Source of the DNA: Riptortus pedestris
Taxonomy: Eukaryota > Arthropoda > Insecta > Hemiptera > Alydidae
DNA: 64,000 bases
Assembly (NCBI GenBank): GCA_019009955.1
Contig: CM032233.1
Location: 95,768,001-95,832,000, forward strand
Reading direction: 5' to 3'
Made by a program: the position numbers and the translations under genes. Positions 23,222 to 35,616 of this stretch are shown here, piece by piece. The first letter of the stretch is position 1, and every line of letters starts with the position of its first letter. The notes beneath the pieces were generated by a model. It was not told the origin of the DNA and did not search any database. It was given only the letters and a program-made list of their open reading frames with translations.

Positions 23222-23860
23222 AAAATTATACACACACACAAACACACACACAGATATATATATATAACTCGATATATAAGTGATTCATGTAAAACTGAAG
23301 ATCAAGTTTGTTAACGGGTGAAATTGAACCGGAGGAAGCAGACTTAAAATGATAATTCAAAATATATCCGTTATTAAAAGTCGGATGGGAAAAAAAAAAA
23401 AATCTTGTTGCACATTTAATTTTCTATGAATGTTGTACTATAATAATTCTACAATTGTACACAATCTTGAGTATTAACCGATATTTTTTCATGTTTTAAT
23501 GTTCAAACTACAATAAAGCTTCAGTCATTGCACTACAAGAATATGCGATTATAACCTGAAACATCTTATTCCAAGCTTAATTACCAAATATAGTTTTGAC
23601 CGGGCAATTATGAGATAAGGTACAATCAAATACGTCGTGTGAAAGATTTTACGTTTTTTACTCGAAAATGTTAATTTTATCTATACCATATTCGATATTT
23701 AACCGTTTGATTCAATACTAAAGATCATAATCGTTAATGTTTGAAATCGGACAAGAAACGGGGTGGGGGTGGTTAGGAGGGAACTCGAAAATTCTATATT
23801 TTAATATTTCAATTCTACAAATGAATTTTTTGAAGTTTCTTTTTCCGGGCGGACATTTAA
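23222..23860 (-). mobile_element. two adjoining HINE-like core fragments
   Basis: The first fragment starts with (AC)n and a short AT run (23229-23268), then inverted core: ACTGAAGATCAAGTTTGTTA, AAGTCGGATGGG, GAGTATTAACCGATA. The second, from about 23640, repeats the core start (CTCGAAAATGTTAATTTTAT, ATCATAATCGTTAATG, GAAATCGGACAAG). Heads and 3' ends are missing from both. Confidence 0.65.
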
Positions 23861-24744
23861 AATATGTAAATGTCGAGACCTGTATTTACCCACCATTAGG
23901 ATTAAATATGGGATTGTTTTGAAATTAAGTCGAAATTAGGAGATTATATATAAACCAAATTACATACGTATGGTATTCCTGAGTATGGCTAATGAGAAAA
24001 ATACAGGAGAGTTGTAATGTGTGTGGATTAAGCCAAGGAGATTAGGAGCCAGCCCACTCAACCTCTTTCTTCTAGACCCTCATCAATGTTCGTTCATCAA
24101 ATCCTCAATCTAAACTTAACATATTTATTTGTGGTTGGGTGTGTGTTGTGTTTGTGTGTGAGTACGTTTGAGGAAATACTACATAATAAGCAATGAATAT
24201 CAAAAAAATAAGCAAACCTCCCATCTTCCGTATGTACAAAGCAATCAAATGTTCAATAACATTAATTAAATATTGTTGTTATCTATATTTAAAATTATCC
24301 TAAATTTCTTTGAAACTAAAAGATTAAGAAGTATATATTAATAATTATTTTAAAATGTAAAATTTGTATAGACAATAATGCCAAAATGTAGTACAAAATA
24401 GAAAAGAGGACCAGGGTTCCTTGCTATTTTATTTAAAATTGTTTCCCCAATCTCCGCTAAACTGCTCACCTTATTATATAATACATAATAGTTCTTAATT
24501 TATGTTCTAAATCGTTGTCCAATAATACAATGAACTTAATTTTATAATATCAGATACATACAGTAATAGTTAGTTACATGGGTTCCCCTTCTCTAATTCC
24601 GCCTTGTCTGTTTTAGCCTTAATGTCTTTAGTTTTACATTATGTGTGTTAACAAACAAATAAAAAAAATGCGTGTGTGTGCATGTGGAGACTGAGAGAGA
24701 CAAGCCAGTGAAAGAGTAGAAAAAGACAGAAAGAGAGAGAGAGA
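23861..24744. other. unassigned interval
   Basis: AT-rich, with a TG-rich patch at 24125-24160 and a GA-rich run before 24745. No coding. Confidence 0.35.
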
Positions 24745-24870
24745 AATTTGAACGGGTCATTTTTGTCATTTATGAAGTAGGTCGATGGAAATTTAAAGAA
24801 ATTTTTCTGAAATAGCGTCAAGAGTAAACCTCAATAGATTATTTCTCTGAAGGGAAGTGCGCTAATATAG
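24745..24870 (+). mobile_element. HINE-like 3' end, diverged
   Basis: Begins TTTGAACGGGTCATTTTTG directly after a GAGAGA run rather than AT. GGTCGATGGAAATTTAAAG and CCTCAATAGATTATTTCTCT are recognisable, but the palindrome is broken. Confidence 0.7.
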
Positions 24871-25065
24871 CCATGTAGGAAATCTGCGTGGCTAAGTCAA
24901 GATCTGCATGACGTATTTTTCTTACTATCCTTGATTTGATTTGATTGATTTAATAACCTAATACATTTAGGACTAATAAATAGTCCTCTCTTATAAAGCA
25001 CAGGAAAAAATAAACTATTATTTACATACTCAGAGTCAAGGATACATAATAATTAGGAGAGGGAG

Positions 25066-25572
<507 letters not shown>

Positions 25573-26543
25573 AGAGACAGAATGCGTTAGGCTGAGCACT
25601 TATTGCCTCCTACTGCTGGCCACCATATTATCCCTCATCCCCTCCTTTCTTATCATATATCCCTGTCTTCATATCCCCCGCTCAAACAGGATTTATCGAT
25701 ATAGCTTCCTTCCCTATAGAAATGTCAGCCTCTTTCCTACTCTTCACATAACGGGATTAAGACGAGAGAAGATGATTTGCCTGGCAAATGCTCAAGTACG
25801 CCTTTCCCATATAAACCACTATTTTCGAAGCTAAAAAATAAAAATGACTGAATCTGTTAAGAATTAATTAAAGTATTGCATTGCCTAATTTCTGTTTCGT
25901 TCGTCTTACATCTCTGTTTTACACCCTTATACCTCTTTAAAGGCTGAAGAACTATAATCGCTGATCAGCCGCCAGCAAACCTTGAACAGTGCATGCAGCC
26001 GATTCTCTCATCCTACAGATTTATGTGTCACGTCCCCATCCTGCTGGTAAGGTAAAGAAATGGTTGTAAGCAAGGTGATGGCCAAATGAACATTACTCAC
26101 TGGTCATTTTGTCCTACACCGTTGGAAAGGTAATTAAATTTTACAACTTTTGTGAGATTCAGCAGTTTGTAGGATCCTTTTTCGGAAGATTTGTGATCCT
26201 CGAAACATTGTCGCTAAGTAGACTTTTTTTTAAACTTCTATTTTTTGATCTGTAATTACGGTGTGAAAAAGTTACTTGTGAGCATCGAACGTGCATAAGC
26301 CTTAAAGTAAATTTAATGCTGATTTCAAATATGTAATGTAAAGTTGAAAAAAAAAGTGTAAAAGTAGAGAAAATTGGGGGTTTCCTACAAAAAACATGAT
26401 TTTCTCGAAATAACTTTTAGAACGACATATGTCCGGAACGGAATGAGATAGAAACCCGTGGTTGGCGGCGTTTAACTAAATTTTTGGTGTATTTTTACCG
26501 TTTTAAGAATTGTCAACTACTTGCGAAACACCCTGTATGTGTG

Positions 26544-26546
<3 letters not shown>
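25573..26546. other. unassigned; ends with a CACCCTGTATG phrase at a microsatellite
   Basis: 25573-25850 is GC-richer, without a motif. 26220-26546 ends CGAAACACCCTGTATGTG directly against (AT)n. This phrase is common in invertebrate interspersed repeats, so a repeat of unknown type probably abuts the microsatellite. Confidence 0.4.
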
Positions 26547-26602
<56 letters not shown>

Positions 26603-27090
26603 GTTAACCCTATCTTGGTCGCAATTTTGGTTTGATCGATACGAAACTCGATATTTAAACGTTTGTTTTCTACACAACCAAAGATCAAGCACGTTAAAGG
26701 CTGAAATAGAACCAGGGGAAGACCGGTTTAGAGCGAAGAATTTCGAAAATTAAAAATATTTCCGCTATAATTATTACATTCATTGTACTTTTACTATGTG
26801 CGATATAATTTAATATGTTCGGAGCGACTTCACCAGTTAAGATTTTACATTGTTGAATACATCATTTATTTTTGGGTGTACCATACACGATATTTTACCG
26901 TCTCATGTAAAACTAAAGATTATATTTGATAATGGCTGAAATGGGAGAGGGTTAGAAAACACCAAATTTCTATCTCATTGGAAATTCAATTTCCTATAAA
27001 TGGTGTTGTAGTTATTTTATCTCGAACATTAACTGGGGATATTTGCATTTTTTTTAGTATTCAGTCGTTAGTAAACCCCCACTTTTCTCA
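26547..27090 (-). mobile_element. HINE-like core fragments, two pieces
   Basis: The (AT)n run at 26547-26600 is followed by CTGTTAACCCTATCTTGGTC, GGTTTGATCGATACGAAACT and AAGATCAAGCACGTTAAAGG, the inverted core. A second copy of the core begins about 26860 (TGTAAAACTAAAGATTATAT) and runs through TAGTAAACCCCCACTTTTC. Heads and 3' block are missing. Confidence 0.68.
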
Positions 27091-27889
27091 CTTTGAGTTA
27101 GAGAGACAGTAACCATATCATATAGAACTTGTTTTTCGATTCCTCTTAACATAAACTTCGACCTAAGCAAGAAAGGAAGAATAGATTATGAGTTTGGATC
27201 ATAAGCGCGGCATATACCATCTCATGGGTAATGTGTTCACCCACCACCTGCTTGACGGACCTCCACCCTAATGTTAGCATGTAAATGACCTGATTTCACC
27301 TCAAGAACTCGTTTAGTTCAGCTCTTCGTCTACATAAGATTCCCCTCTTTCCTATCCCTCATTGCAAATCAACCCCGATTTCTTGAGTTCTGAAACTTTA
27401 AAGAAATGCCTACTAAGCATAAATAAGAAAAACAATTTTAATTAGTGATATCACATTTGTTTTACAGGCATGAAGCTTAACATTTGATTTGAAAATCCCA
27501 TCTTTTAACATAATTTCAATGAGCTTCATCATATTGAACAAACCACAATTATTTGTTAAATCACTATTTTGTGTGCAGAATCTAACTGGAAGGGGTCCTG
27601 TTGAGACTTCGAATGGATCATATCTTCTTCAAGCGCTAGGTTATTGAAAAAAAATTGACGACATTTAAAGAGTGCAACGTGACATAAACAATAAAACATA
27701 CGCTGACTGAATGCAGATAGTCCATTTTACCCTTTTTGACATCAATGAAGTATTGACAGAAGGAAGTTTGCTGTTCACAGTTCTTTTGTCCGTTCAAACC
27801 ACCGTAACACGAAAGATTAATATAACTAACAGAATTTTCATATACATGTATTTTTTGTATATACCATATATCTCCTTGGCTCAGGATAA
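27091..27889. other. unassigned interval
   Basis: Overlapping short frames on both strands at 27636-28025 have no family motif. Part of that stretch is the SINE that follows. Confidence 0.35.
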
Positions 27890-28066
27890 ACATGGGTCTT
27901 AAGTCATTGATCTTGCACTTGGTAAACCTAGAGTCGTAGCTATTTATTAAGTGACGAACTCTAAATAACATCTTTAGTCCCACCCTGGCTAGAAAAGTTG
28001 ATAGCCTATAGATAACCCGTCCCAATTAGCTTTACTAGCACAAAGTGGACGTTAATAAATAACAAA
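27890..28066 (+). mobile_element. SINE copy, diverged
   Basis: TTGGTAAACCTAGAGTCGTAG, GTCCCACCCTGGCTAGAAAA, AACCCGTCCCAATTAGC and CACAAAGTGGACGTTAATAA follow the order of the copy at 923-1153. The tRNA-like head is shortened or decayed. Confidence 0.75.
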
Positions 28067-28229
28067 TGTTATATACGAAATTGTAATTTGATTTGATGAT
28101 GCTTAAAAAAAAGATACTTTATACCATGTATTATCATTAAAGATGGATCATGGAAAATAAACTCCTATACTGCAGGGGTACTGCAGTATAGAATACCTTA
28201 ACAAAGAAAAAAAAATGCATCATATACCT

Positions 28230-28625
28230 CCAGTTTTTTTTTCATGTTTCTTTATGAGTTCCTCTTTTATTTATAATATCGTTATATAGTTCGTATATTA
28301 TTAGTTTATTAGGTTTGAAGTTAATGAAATACAATAAGGGTCCCAGATGTAAGTAAATGAGCTAGTCTTGGCATACCTAGATGTTGTGGGTTCGATTCAA
28401 GCAAAGGCAATAGTAATTCCTTTATTCGTCCATCGTTCTTTACCCTTCAACAAAGAAATAAATATGTTGATAATAGACATAGGTTTGATAATGTTTAGAA
28501 AATGAATAGGATACACGAATTACTACAAAGTGGTGATAAATTATCATCTTAATAATCTAAAACAGGAGTCTCTGACCAGTTCTACTTCTCTTGTTGAACT
28601 GGAAATAACATAAAAAGGACAGGGT
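28230..28625 (+). repeat. repeat with tRNA-like B box, paralogue of 30817-31205
   Basis: Shares TATAGTTCGTATATTATTAG, GAAATACAATAAG, a B-box-like GGGTTCGATTCAAGC and CAGTTCTACTTCTCTTGTTG with 30817-31205 in the same order. The middle resembles the SINE head (GGCATACCTAGATGTTGTGG), so it may be a SINE subfamily or a SINE inside a larger repeat. Confidence 0.6.
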
Positions 28626-29879
28626 ATAGCCCCACTTTTGAACTATTGAAATATTTTTAATTAGACAAATGTAGACTTTTGAAATACGTTTAAGGCTTTA
28701 TTGTGGATTTTGCCGCCTTGTTCGCCATAATAGGCATGCATGGGCAGGGTAATGTTACAACTGGCTTACTGTTTGACTTAAGTGATCAAGATCAAAGAGG
28801 AGAGAAAATTTTACATCTCGGTGTTGAGTTCCGTTTTCCTGCTGTTCCTCAGTGAAGTGAACTGTGATTTTTAAAATAAAATTAATAATTAAACAAAAAT
28901 AAACTTAGAATACTTAATAACTTACAGGTGTGACTACTAGTGAGGTAGGCATCATTAGGCTTAAGGAGAGGAATAGCATGTGCTAACTGGGTGGGACGCG
29001 TAGTATTGGGTGATGGCTAGTGTTCCAGTGTTATTTGCGACGTTTTATGTCGCGAGAGAGCGAGAGCCGTTTTGGAAGCAGCGAAGCGGCATGGAATAAT
29101 AAGGAGCTTATTAATTTCGTCTTAAGGAAGGAGGGGCCTTGGAATTGGTGTGTTTTGCATAGTAACTGGCCTCTGGCTCAGATAACCCGGGAGCGGAAGT
29201 AGCTAATCCTACCCCACCCCCTTTACCCGATTTATAAATTATCTGGAATTTTAATTGTTATAATTTCTCGTGGGAGGTGTTACCCTTCTGTCATAAAAGC
29301 GGATTGGGAGGGAGGCTATGTATACCCTCCGCTTCCATAGGGGAAAATTACACTCCGGAATCCGACAAGGAGCTCAAACGGATTAGAAATTGCAATTTAA
29401 TCCTAGGACTGGGTGATGCTCTCTCCTTCCTCTCCGAAGGCTATACTTAGTTGCTCAGTACTTTATCCCCCTCCACGCATTCTCTGCACGTTTCCAAATT
29501 CAACAGTTAAATGCACAAGGATGGAATCTAATCTCCAAAAAGCTATCAAGGATTACTGTAATGAATTGCGATTTTGAAACTTACATGAGCCTCTCTCCGA
29601 TTTAGCTCCCTTCTTATAAAGTCCAATTCCCAGTGGCTGTAACATCTTATATTCAAATGGAGAAATACTTGTGTAGCATGCCGATTAATATTTATTTGCG
29701 CTGGAATGTCAACAAAATTCATTCAAATCGCATTATGTAGTTTATATCTTTATAATTATCATTATGATCTAAAAGCCTTAGCCTTGTTGTTGCAACCATT
29801 GGGTTCTTTCGTGTTGCTGCTGTCACTATACCCATTTTACGATACACACCGAAATCCATAAAAAATAATGTCTTTAAAT
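28626..29879. other. unassigned; GC-richer 29000-29500
   Basis: A 60-codon plus frame at 29020-29202 and nearby sequence show no recognised domain. 29200-29480 is GC-richer. Unique DNA is possible. Confidence 0.35.
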
Positions 29880-30330
29880 ATCCCTCTCCCTTATGACCAA
29901 TAACATCACATTCAAACATATTGTAATAAAATCGTTGTGCCTTATGACATTCCCAAGAAGATTCACCCTTCTTTTTTCGATGATATTTGTACGTGCCTTA
30001 GATTTACTTTCACTTACCTTATTTAGAAGTTCCACGTTGGTTTTTTTTAGTCCAACTTGTTCTGGTGCTTCTGCGTCAAATCCATATTTCCATCGTTTCC
30101 GGTCTATTATATCCTCTTTCTGAAAGGGGAAGCTTCCAGCTTTTGTTCCCGTAAAGTAGTACACTCCAAACAAAAGCTGAGCAATCATTTTTTCCCTATC
30201 CATACTCATATGCTTATTGGTTAAAATCCTCCTTTTGCTTTGGAAGGCTTGTTCAGCAAGTGCTATTCTTATATCAATTTCAGCTCTACTATCTTCAGTG
30301 AAGTTGATTCCTACATGCAACAAAACTCCT
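29880..30330 (-). pseudogene. LINE RT C-terminal region (RTE-like), degraded
   Basis: The 149-codon minus frame reads VGINFTEDSRAEIDIRIALA, then EQAFQSKRRILTNKHMSMDR, LFGVYYFTG, FPFQKEDIIDRKRWKYGFDA, and VELLNKVSESKSK with NLLGNVIRHND. This follows the conserved end of RTE-type endonuclease-RT proteins (I-T-E-D-G-R-x-x-x-E-I-x-x-R-I-A-x-A-K ... K-E-D-I-x-R ... W-x-G-H-x-x-R-H-D). The normally conserved S-E-T-W is altered and G-H reads G-N. The start Met is internal to the old ORF. The fragment is open but has no catalytic palm. Confidence 0.75.
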
Positions 30331-30816
30331 TCACTTTTGCAAATATAATGTTTCCAATTCTAATATTTATATTTTCCTAGGCTGTCCTGTTCTGCCAAAA
30401 CATTAGCAGACCTAATTTCAACTGATATTTATGTGCCACAAAATTAAAATGTAATTATGAAACATTTGATGATATTTTCTACAATTAGGGATCGGTGTCC
30501 CTGAAAAAGGTATGTACTATAAAATTATTTCAACCTCAGGATAGGTTTTTCTATTTGATTTTAAATTTTGAATTACTTGATTCGCGTCAGTATAATAAAC
30601 ATGTCTAACACAAGCACAAAATTAACCCAAGTTTGAATTTTAAATAGTTATTTAAATATATATTGAGGATTTGAAGAATGAATGCCCAATAGCTGGAGAA
30701 TTGTCTTTTTTTTCTTTTCTTTTTTTGTATTTTTTATCTACTTCCAGCCCTTATTATTCCGGTTAGCAGCAAAGTGGACGTCAATAAATAAAAAACACAC
30801 GCTTCCACTTTTTTCA

Positions 30817-31205
30817 CGTTCTTTATGAGTTTCTCAGTTGTTAATAATATTATTATATAGTTCGTATATTATTAGTTAATATGGTTTTGAAGTCACTGAA
30901 ATATAATAAGCGGCTCAGATTAGATATACGAGTGAAAGCGTGAGCCTTGGCAAATCTAGAGTTGCGGGTAAGATTCAAGCAAGGGCCATAGGAATTTCTT
31001 TATTCAACAAGCCTTTCTTTAACCTTCAAAAAAGAAATAAGTATGTTGAGAATAGACATAAGTTTGACGATGGCACACATATTTAGAATGAACAGGATAT
31101 ATGTTTTACCATAAATCTATAAAGTGGTAGTCAACCATCACCTAATTAATCACCAGTTCTACTTCTCTTGTTAAATTGGAAATTATAGAAAAAGTTTATA
31201 CACTT
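30817..31205 (+). repeat. repeat with tRNA-like B box, paralogue of 28230-28625
   Basis: See the paired copy for shared blocks. Here the B box is weaker (GCGGGTAAGATTCAAGC). The preceding AGCAAAGTGGACGTCAATAA at about 30768 is a SINE 3' tail, so a decayed SINE sits just upstream. Confidence 0.6.
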
Positions 31206-31582
31206 ATACTATAGTAGTAATTTAGGAACCTTTACTCTTCGTATTTGAAATTTTGCCGATGGCGACTGTATACCACTGATGCCGTAAATTCGAACTGTTT
31301 TATGTAATTGATAAATTAAAAATGTCAAATTAAATAATTGATTCCTTTGTTACTGTTATTACAAAAAAAATATACTTGTATTTTTGTGAGGATCTATAAA
31401 AGATAGTACCCAATATGTTTCATAGGTATCCTTTTTTTCTAAGCCACTACTTTATGAAAGAAAACGTCAGTGTGGAAAATGACACAAATGGTTTTCGGTC
31501 ATCGAGATAAAGAATGCATATTTTGCAGTTCGTGACATGAAAGTGAAAACGTATTTCAACTTATGTAATTTTTTTTTACTTA
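31206..31582. other. unassigned interval
   Basis: AT-rich, no recognisable feature. Confidence 0.35.
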
Positions 31583-31702
31583 TTAGCAGATTTCCCTAAA
31601 GGGAAATCAGCTATTGAGGTCGTACTCATGACGCGAGTTTTGAAAAATTTCTTCAAATGTCCATCGATCCTACCCAGGAGATGACGAAAATGAGGTCCGT
31701 TC

Positions 31703-31742
<40 letters not shown>

Positions 31743-32215
31743 CTGTTAACGCTCTAGCGGTCGCAATTTTTGTTTGATCGTTACCAAACTTCATATTTAA
31801 GCGTTTTACGTAAAAAGAGAGATCAAGTTCGTTAATGGCTGAAATCAGACCAGTGGGAGGGGGGTTTAGACGGACGAAATTTGAAAATCTCCGTTATTAT
31901 ACGTCGAATCGAAAAATTGTATAGAATCAATCATATTGCAAATTAAATTTACTGTAAATTTTGGTCTATACATTTTTTCTGTATCTTGAATATTAACCGA
32001 GATATTTGCATTTGTATGTATGTGTATGGTCGGCAGGAGTCGGCTATGTTCGGGACCCTCCGCCGAGAGCTAGTGCGGGCCGTTTCGGTAACTATTCGTC
32101 CCTCGTGAATAGGTTTAGAGATTCCCTACTACTACTGTTGTTATTAGGCGGATTTCTCTATTGTAAAACTTCACGTGGGAAATCTGCTTAGTTTGCGCAG
32201 CCCCTGCGTGACGGA
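31583..32215 (-). mobile_element. HINE-like element, complete compact copy
   Basis: Minus-strand copy whose 3' end reads TTAGCAGATTTCCCTAAAGG on the plus strand, with an imperfect palindrome. Then come the 3' block, (AT)n at 31708-31739, the core and a type-A head that includes CCGCCGAGAGCTAGTGCGGG. It ends CCCCTGCGTGACGGA. At 633 bp it has no nested inserts. The flanks are A/T-rich (AAAAG before the head on its own strand, TAAG after its end) with no visible target duplication. Confidence 0.87.
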
Positions 32216-32654
32216 CTTTTCATTTGTTCAAAGTACATTTGTTGAATATAAAATTATTATAGGCGACATTTCCTAAAATTGTCAACATGTCGAATCACGG
32301 TTAATAGCGGTGAATTGTGATTCACCCCTTTAAGGTTTATATCATCAAAAAATAATGATATTTAGCTTTCAATCTCTAAATTACATCCAGTATCAAACTT
32401 TCAACGTACTATCTAGATTAGTTCTCAAGATGTTCTCAAAATATATGGGCATTTGTCTCATGATTCTTCATTAATTAAGTTTAATTAATTGTGATTAGAT
32501 CGGGGGAAGGTCAATAGTAAAGGACACTAACTTCTCTTGATCTACTCCTTTATTCAATACTCTACATATGAAGCCTCTTCAGAAAATTAATATCACTTAA
32601 ATTAATTAGCAGTCTCCTACAATACCTACCGCTCAGAGGTCCTCGTCAAGGCTG
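32216..32654. other. unassigned interval
   Basis: No repeat or coding signal recognised. Confidence 0.35.
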
Positions 32655-32800
32655 ACTGTAAATGATATTTTGAATTTTCTACTTCCTCCCCCTTTAAACC
32701 CAGATCTATTAACGGCAATATTTACATGAAACGCTTATTTATCGAGTTCGGTAACGATCAAACAAAACTTCTGAGTGCTAGAGCGGTTTCAGGAAAGTAT
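32655..32800 (+). mobile_element. HINE-like core fragment
   Basis: ATATTTTGAATTTTCTAC, ATGAAACGCTTATTTATCGA, GGTAACGATCAAACAAAACT and GTGCTAGAGCGG follow the core order. It is cut just before the expected AT tract. Confidence 0.65.
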
Positions 32801-32959
32801 TTATGAATATAGGGAGGGGGTGGGACAGGATGTTTGTTAGGGCAATCAACAACGTGGTTTTATGCCCTTCAGGAAATGTAAAATTTAGTGTTGTGGTACA
32901 TAAATTAATAAATAAATATTCGTATATTCTATTATTCAATACCTAAATTTTATTGTACA

Positions 32960-33361
32960 CAGATAGCTTGTTTACTAATAAACAGATTTTGTACAGCTTG
33001 TGTCAAATTCTTCGAACATTGATGGCACAGATTGGCATTCGTCTATAAGATGGAGTATTGTGAATGGAACATGGCAAGTTTCGCATTGTTGTTAGTCTTT
33101 AGTAATTAAGTGTATGTGTGTAAACGTTTGTGGCCTATACGCATCCTGGTAGTCACCACCTCTGAAGATACTAAGCCATGTCCCAGGAGAATCTTTTATA
33201 TTTCGTAATTTGTTTGTGAAGGGTACTTCCTTCCACAATGGATCCCAGCATTTATCGACTTTGCTATTTAGCCAGGTGCTTATATCATTAGCTCCATAGA
33301 CATAAAGTTGGGTCCCTCTCATATGAACTGCATCTTTTGCAGCAATTCCAGAGCGTCCAGG
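32960..33361 (-). pseudogene. non-LTR retrotransposon ORF2 3' end (RNase H + CCHC-like tail)
   Basis: The minus frame starts WIPGRSGIAAKDAVHMRGTQ, the RNase H W-I-P-G-H-S-G-I block with His to Arg. It continues VYGANDISTWLNSKVDKCWD, LWKEVPFTNKLRNIKDSPGT, then FTHIHLITKD. After one stop codon, CETCHVPFTILHLIDEC gives an intact C-x2-C-x8-H-x4-C knuckle. The open part (to 33092) is long and well preserved. The fragment begins exactly at the end of a (CA)n(TA)n tract at 33366-33451, so its 5' truncation point is in or at a microsatellite. Confidence 0.8.
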
Positions 33362-33364
33362 TAT

Positions 33365-33365
<1 letters not shown>

Positions 33366-33451
<86 letters not shown>
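33366..33451. repeat. (AC)n(AT)n compound microsatellite at a LINE boundary
   Basis: About 40 bases of AC and 46 of AT. One side touches the RNase H fragment of a LINE. The other side continues AATGACCAGGACCGTGGAAG TCTACGAGTATA, a phrase also seen near 61827 and 62050. Confidence 0.96.
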
Positions 33452-33453
<2 letters not shown>

Positions 33454-33499
33454 GACCAGGACCGTGGAAGTCTACGAGTATAATAATATGATACTTAAT

Positions 33500-34984
33500 T
33501 AATTGGCTAAAAAGGTCTCTAATGTGCGTTGCTTTCGTAGAGATACATAAAACTCGATATGGCAACCTATCACTTGGTCAGCTGCGGATGAATTTTCTTA
33601 CCAGCTGATTATTGGCTTTTCCTGTTCATATTTTGTCTGCTCAATTTGTTATGTGAAGATCGTACTATAAACAGGAGGAAGCAAACTGATCTGACGGTGA
33701 GAAGCTCATATAACGTAATTCCCTAATAAATTGTGTAAGGAAGCGCTCCTAGAGGGGGTTCTGTTTTATGGATATTAAAGTGTCGTGCACGCACTCATAG
33801 TGTACTTAGTCACTAAAGGGGTAGTATGAATTAGAGGATCAGCACGATCAGACTGAAGAGGGAGATCATGCTATATATCGTTGATCACTGTGAGTTGTCT
33901 GTTCGAGAAATCAGAATAACAAGGGGAATAATTCTTTAATGCCTGACTGACAAATTATTTTCAGGTAAAATATTTTCTGGTTCAAAACCGCTTATCGTTG
34001 TTCGCTGTTAATGCTATAGACTGCTCATACTTGACAAGGTTATCTTAGTCATCATTCTGTTTTTATTATCAGAAAATGAGTGATCGTTTATTAACACCAC
34101 TTGGTGATCGTTCGTCGTTGGACAGCTACTTTGCACATTTCATGTGGCCTGGGACGACCGCCTTATGGAGCTAATCCCCGAAATTGTCCAGTTTTGGGGT
34201 CTAACTCTTATTTAAAATTACATTTTGTTAATCAAATAAATTCTAGAAGTGTTATTTTGAATAATAAAGTGTTTTTTTTTTTTGTTTTTCTTAAACTATG
34301 ACTTAATAATCGTCTTAAAGTCGGTGGCCTCCCGATAATCGATAAGCACCTTTAAAACATTAATAAAGCTATTTCTCAGTTAACATTTATTATTACCTTT
34401 GAAAAGTATAAAATTTAAAATCTCAACTCCGGAGTCTGTCCCCGCTTGGGTTAATCCTGCTAATCTATTTTAACTGAAAAGTGTTAAGATTAATCCCAGA
34501 AAACGGGTAACTATGGTTGTTAAACCAATAAAGTTGATTTTAGGGATTTTTATTAGGGATCGTCTAGCTTTGAGTCTGATTGGATAGGTCATATTCACAG
34601 TGAATCGGGGTAAAAGGGCTTCTATAGATAAGCGTAGGAGGGGGTTGGTAAAGGGATGGCCGTGCTTGTATAGAGGATGTATCGGCCCGCTCTCTATCTC
34701 TCCCCCAGTCAACAAGTCAGCATTTTTTATAATTCTGCTCGGACACTCGCTAATAATTTAATGGACTTGTAGCCACCCTCTAACTCTCTTTCCCTTATCG
34801 TCTCAACCCAGCTACTATCCTCTATCGGTGTTCTTACTATCATAAATTTATAACATCCCGATTCATAGGAACACCGCCTTTGCATTGAAATTAAACGAAT
34901 TTATTTCCATTAAATGCTAACTATCCCAATATACAATATAGGCTATATGAGAATTAAAATTTTCAACTATTAGTGGAGAGGTAT
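33500..34984. other. unassigned interval
   Basis: Mixed composition. Frames at 34101-34301 and 34470-34715 have no recognised motif. No repeats identified. Confidence 0.35.
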
Positions 34985-35390
34985 AACTTAACGTAAAAAC
35001 AGGGTCGCCGAGCACATCAACCAAGAATTACCAAGAAAGACTGGTTCGAGAAGCTATAGAAATAGCGAAATGCCCTAACAACTTCAATAGAGAGGATGGA
35101 TACAGACTCAGCAAACTCTGGAAGCCGGTCATTCCACAGAGACCTCGAATAAGAAACGAAAACGACGGTATAGGCGATGAACGACCACCGGACCAAGTAT
35201 CCGTAGACACTTGGAAGGGAAGACCTCGCCCAAGGAAACCGGATAAGACTCAAATATATACCAGAGATGAACTAACAACTCTTCAGTCTCAGAGATAGCC
35301 CTGAGGAAGCTAGAAGCATGTCTAGCGAAACGTTGGCAACCAATATGAAGACACGGTCAAGACCCGAAGACCTTAATAGCATCATATTAT
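34985..35390 (+). pseudogene. Penelope-like endonuclease end and 3' region
   Basis: Plus frames give VAEHINQELPRKTG and, after a shift, REAIEIAKCPNNFNREDGYR followed by LSKLWKPVI. This resembles the end of GIY-YIG-type endonuclease domains of Penelope-like elements (R-E-x-I-E-I-x-K-x-P-x-N-x-N-R-E-D-G). The following 3' region at 35300-35370 contains CCTGAGGAAGCTAGAAGC, TGTCTAGCGAAACGTTGGC and GAAGACACGGTCAAGACCCG, matching the hairpin at 61658-61806. A SINE interrupts the sequence at 35403. Confidence 0.6.
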
Positions 35391-35402
35391 TATTATAGAA
35401 TA

Positions 35403-35604
35403 GGGGCTCAGGTTAGTTATGTTAGTTATGATGTTGTTCTTTATACTTGGTAAACCTAGAGTCGTGAGTTCAATGCTCACATGGGCAATAGGAATTTATT
35501 TAGAGATGAACTCATTAAATAAAATCCTTAGTCCCACCCTGGCTATAGAAAACCATCCCAATTAGCCTTAGTAGCACAAAGTGGACGCCAATAAATAACG
35601 TATA
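35403..35604 (+). mobile_element. SINE, full length, with target duplication
   Basis: Starts GGGGCTCAGGTTAGTTATG, keeps TGGTAAACCTAGAGTCGTGA, a weak B box (GAGTTCAATGC), CCCACCCTGGCTA and AAAGTGGACGCCAATAAATA. A perfect 12-bp direct repeat TATTATAGAATA flanks it (35391-35402, 35605-35616). A 7-base loss in the middle distinguishes it from the 923-1153 copy. Confidence 0.85.
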
Positions 35605-35616
35605 TATTATAGAATA

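Noticed and set aside
29020..29202. 60-codon frame with RESESRFGSSEAAWNN as a host exon
   Set aside because: No recognised domain or splice context; not supported.
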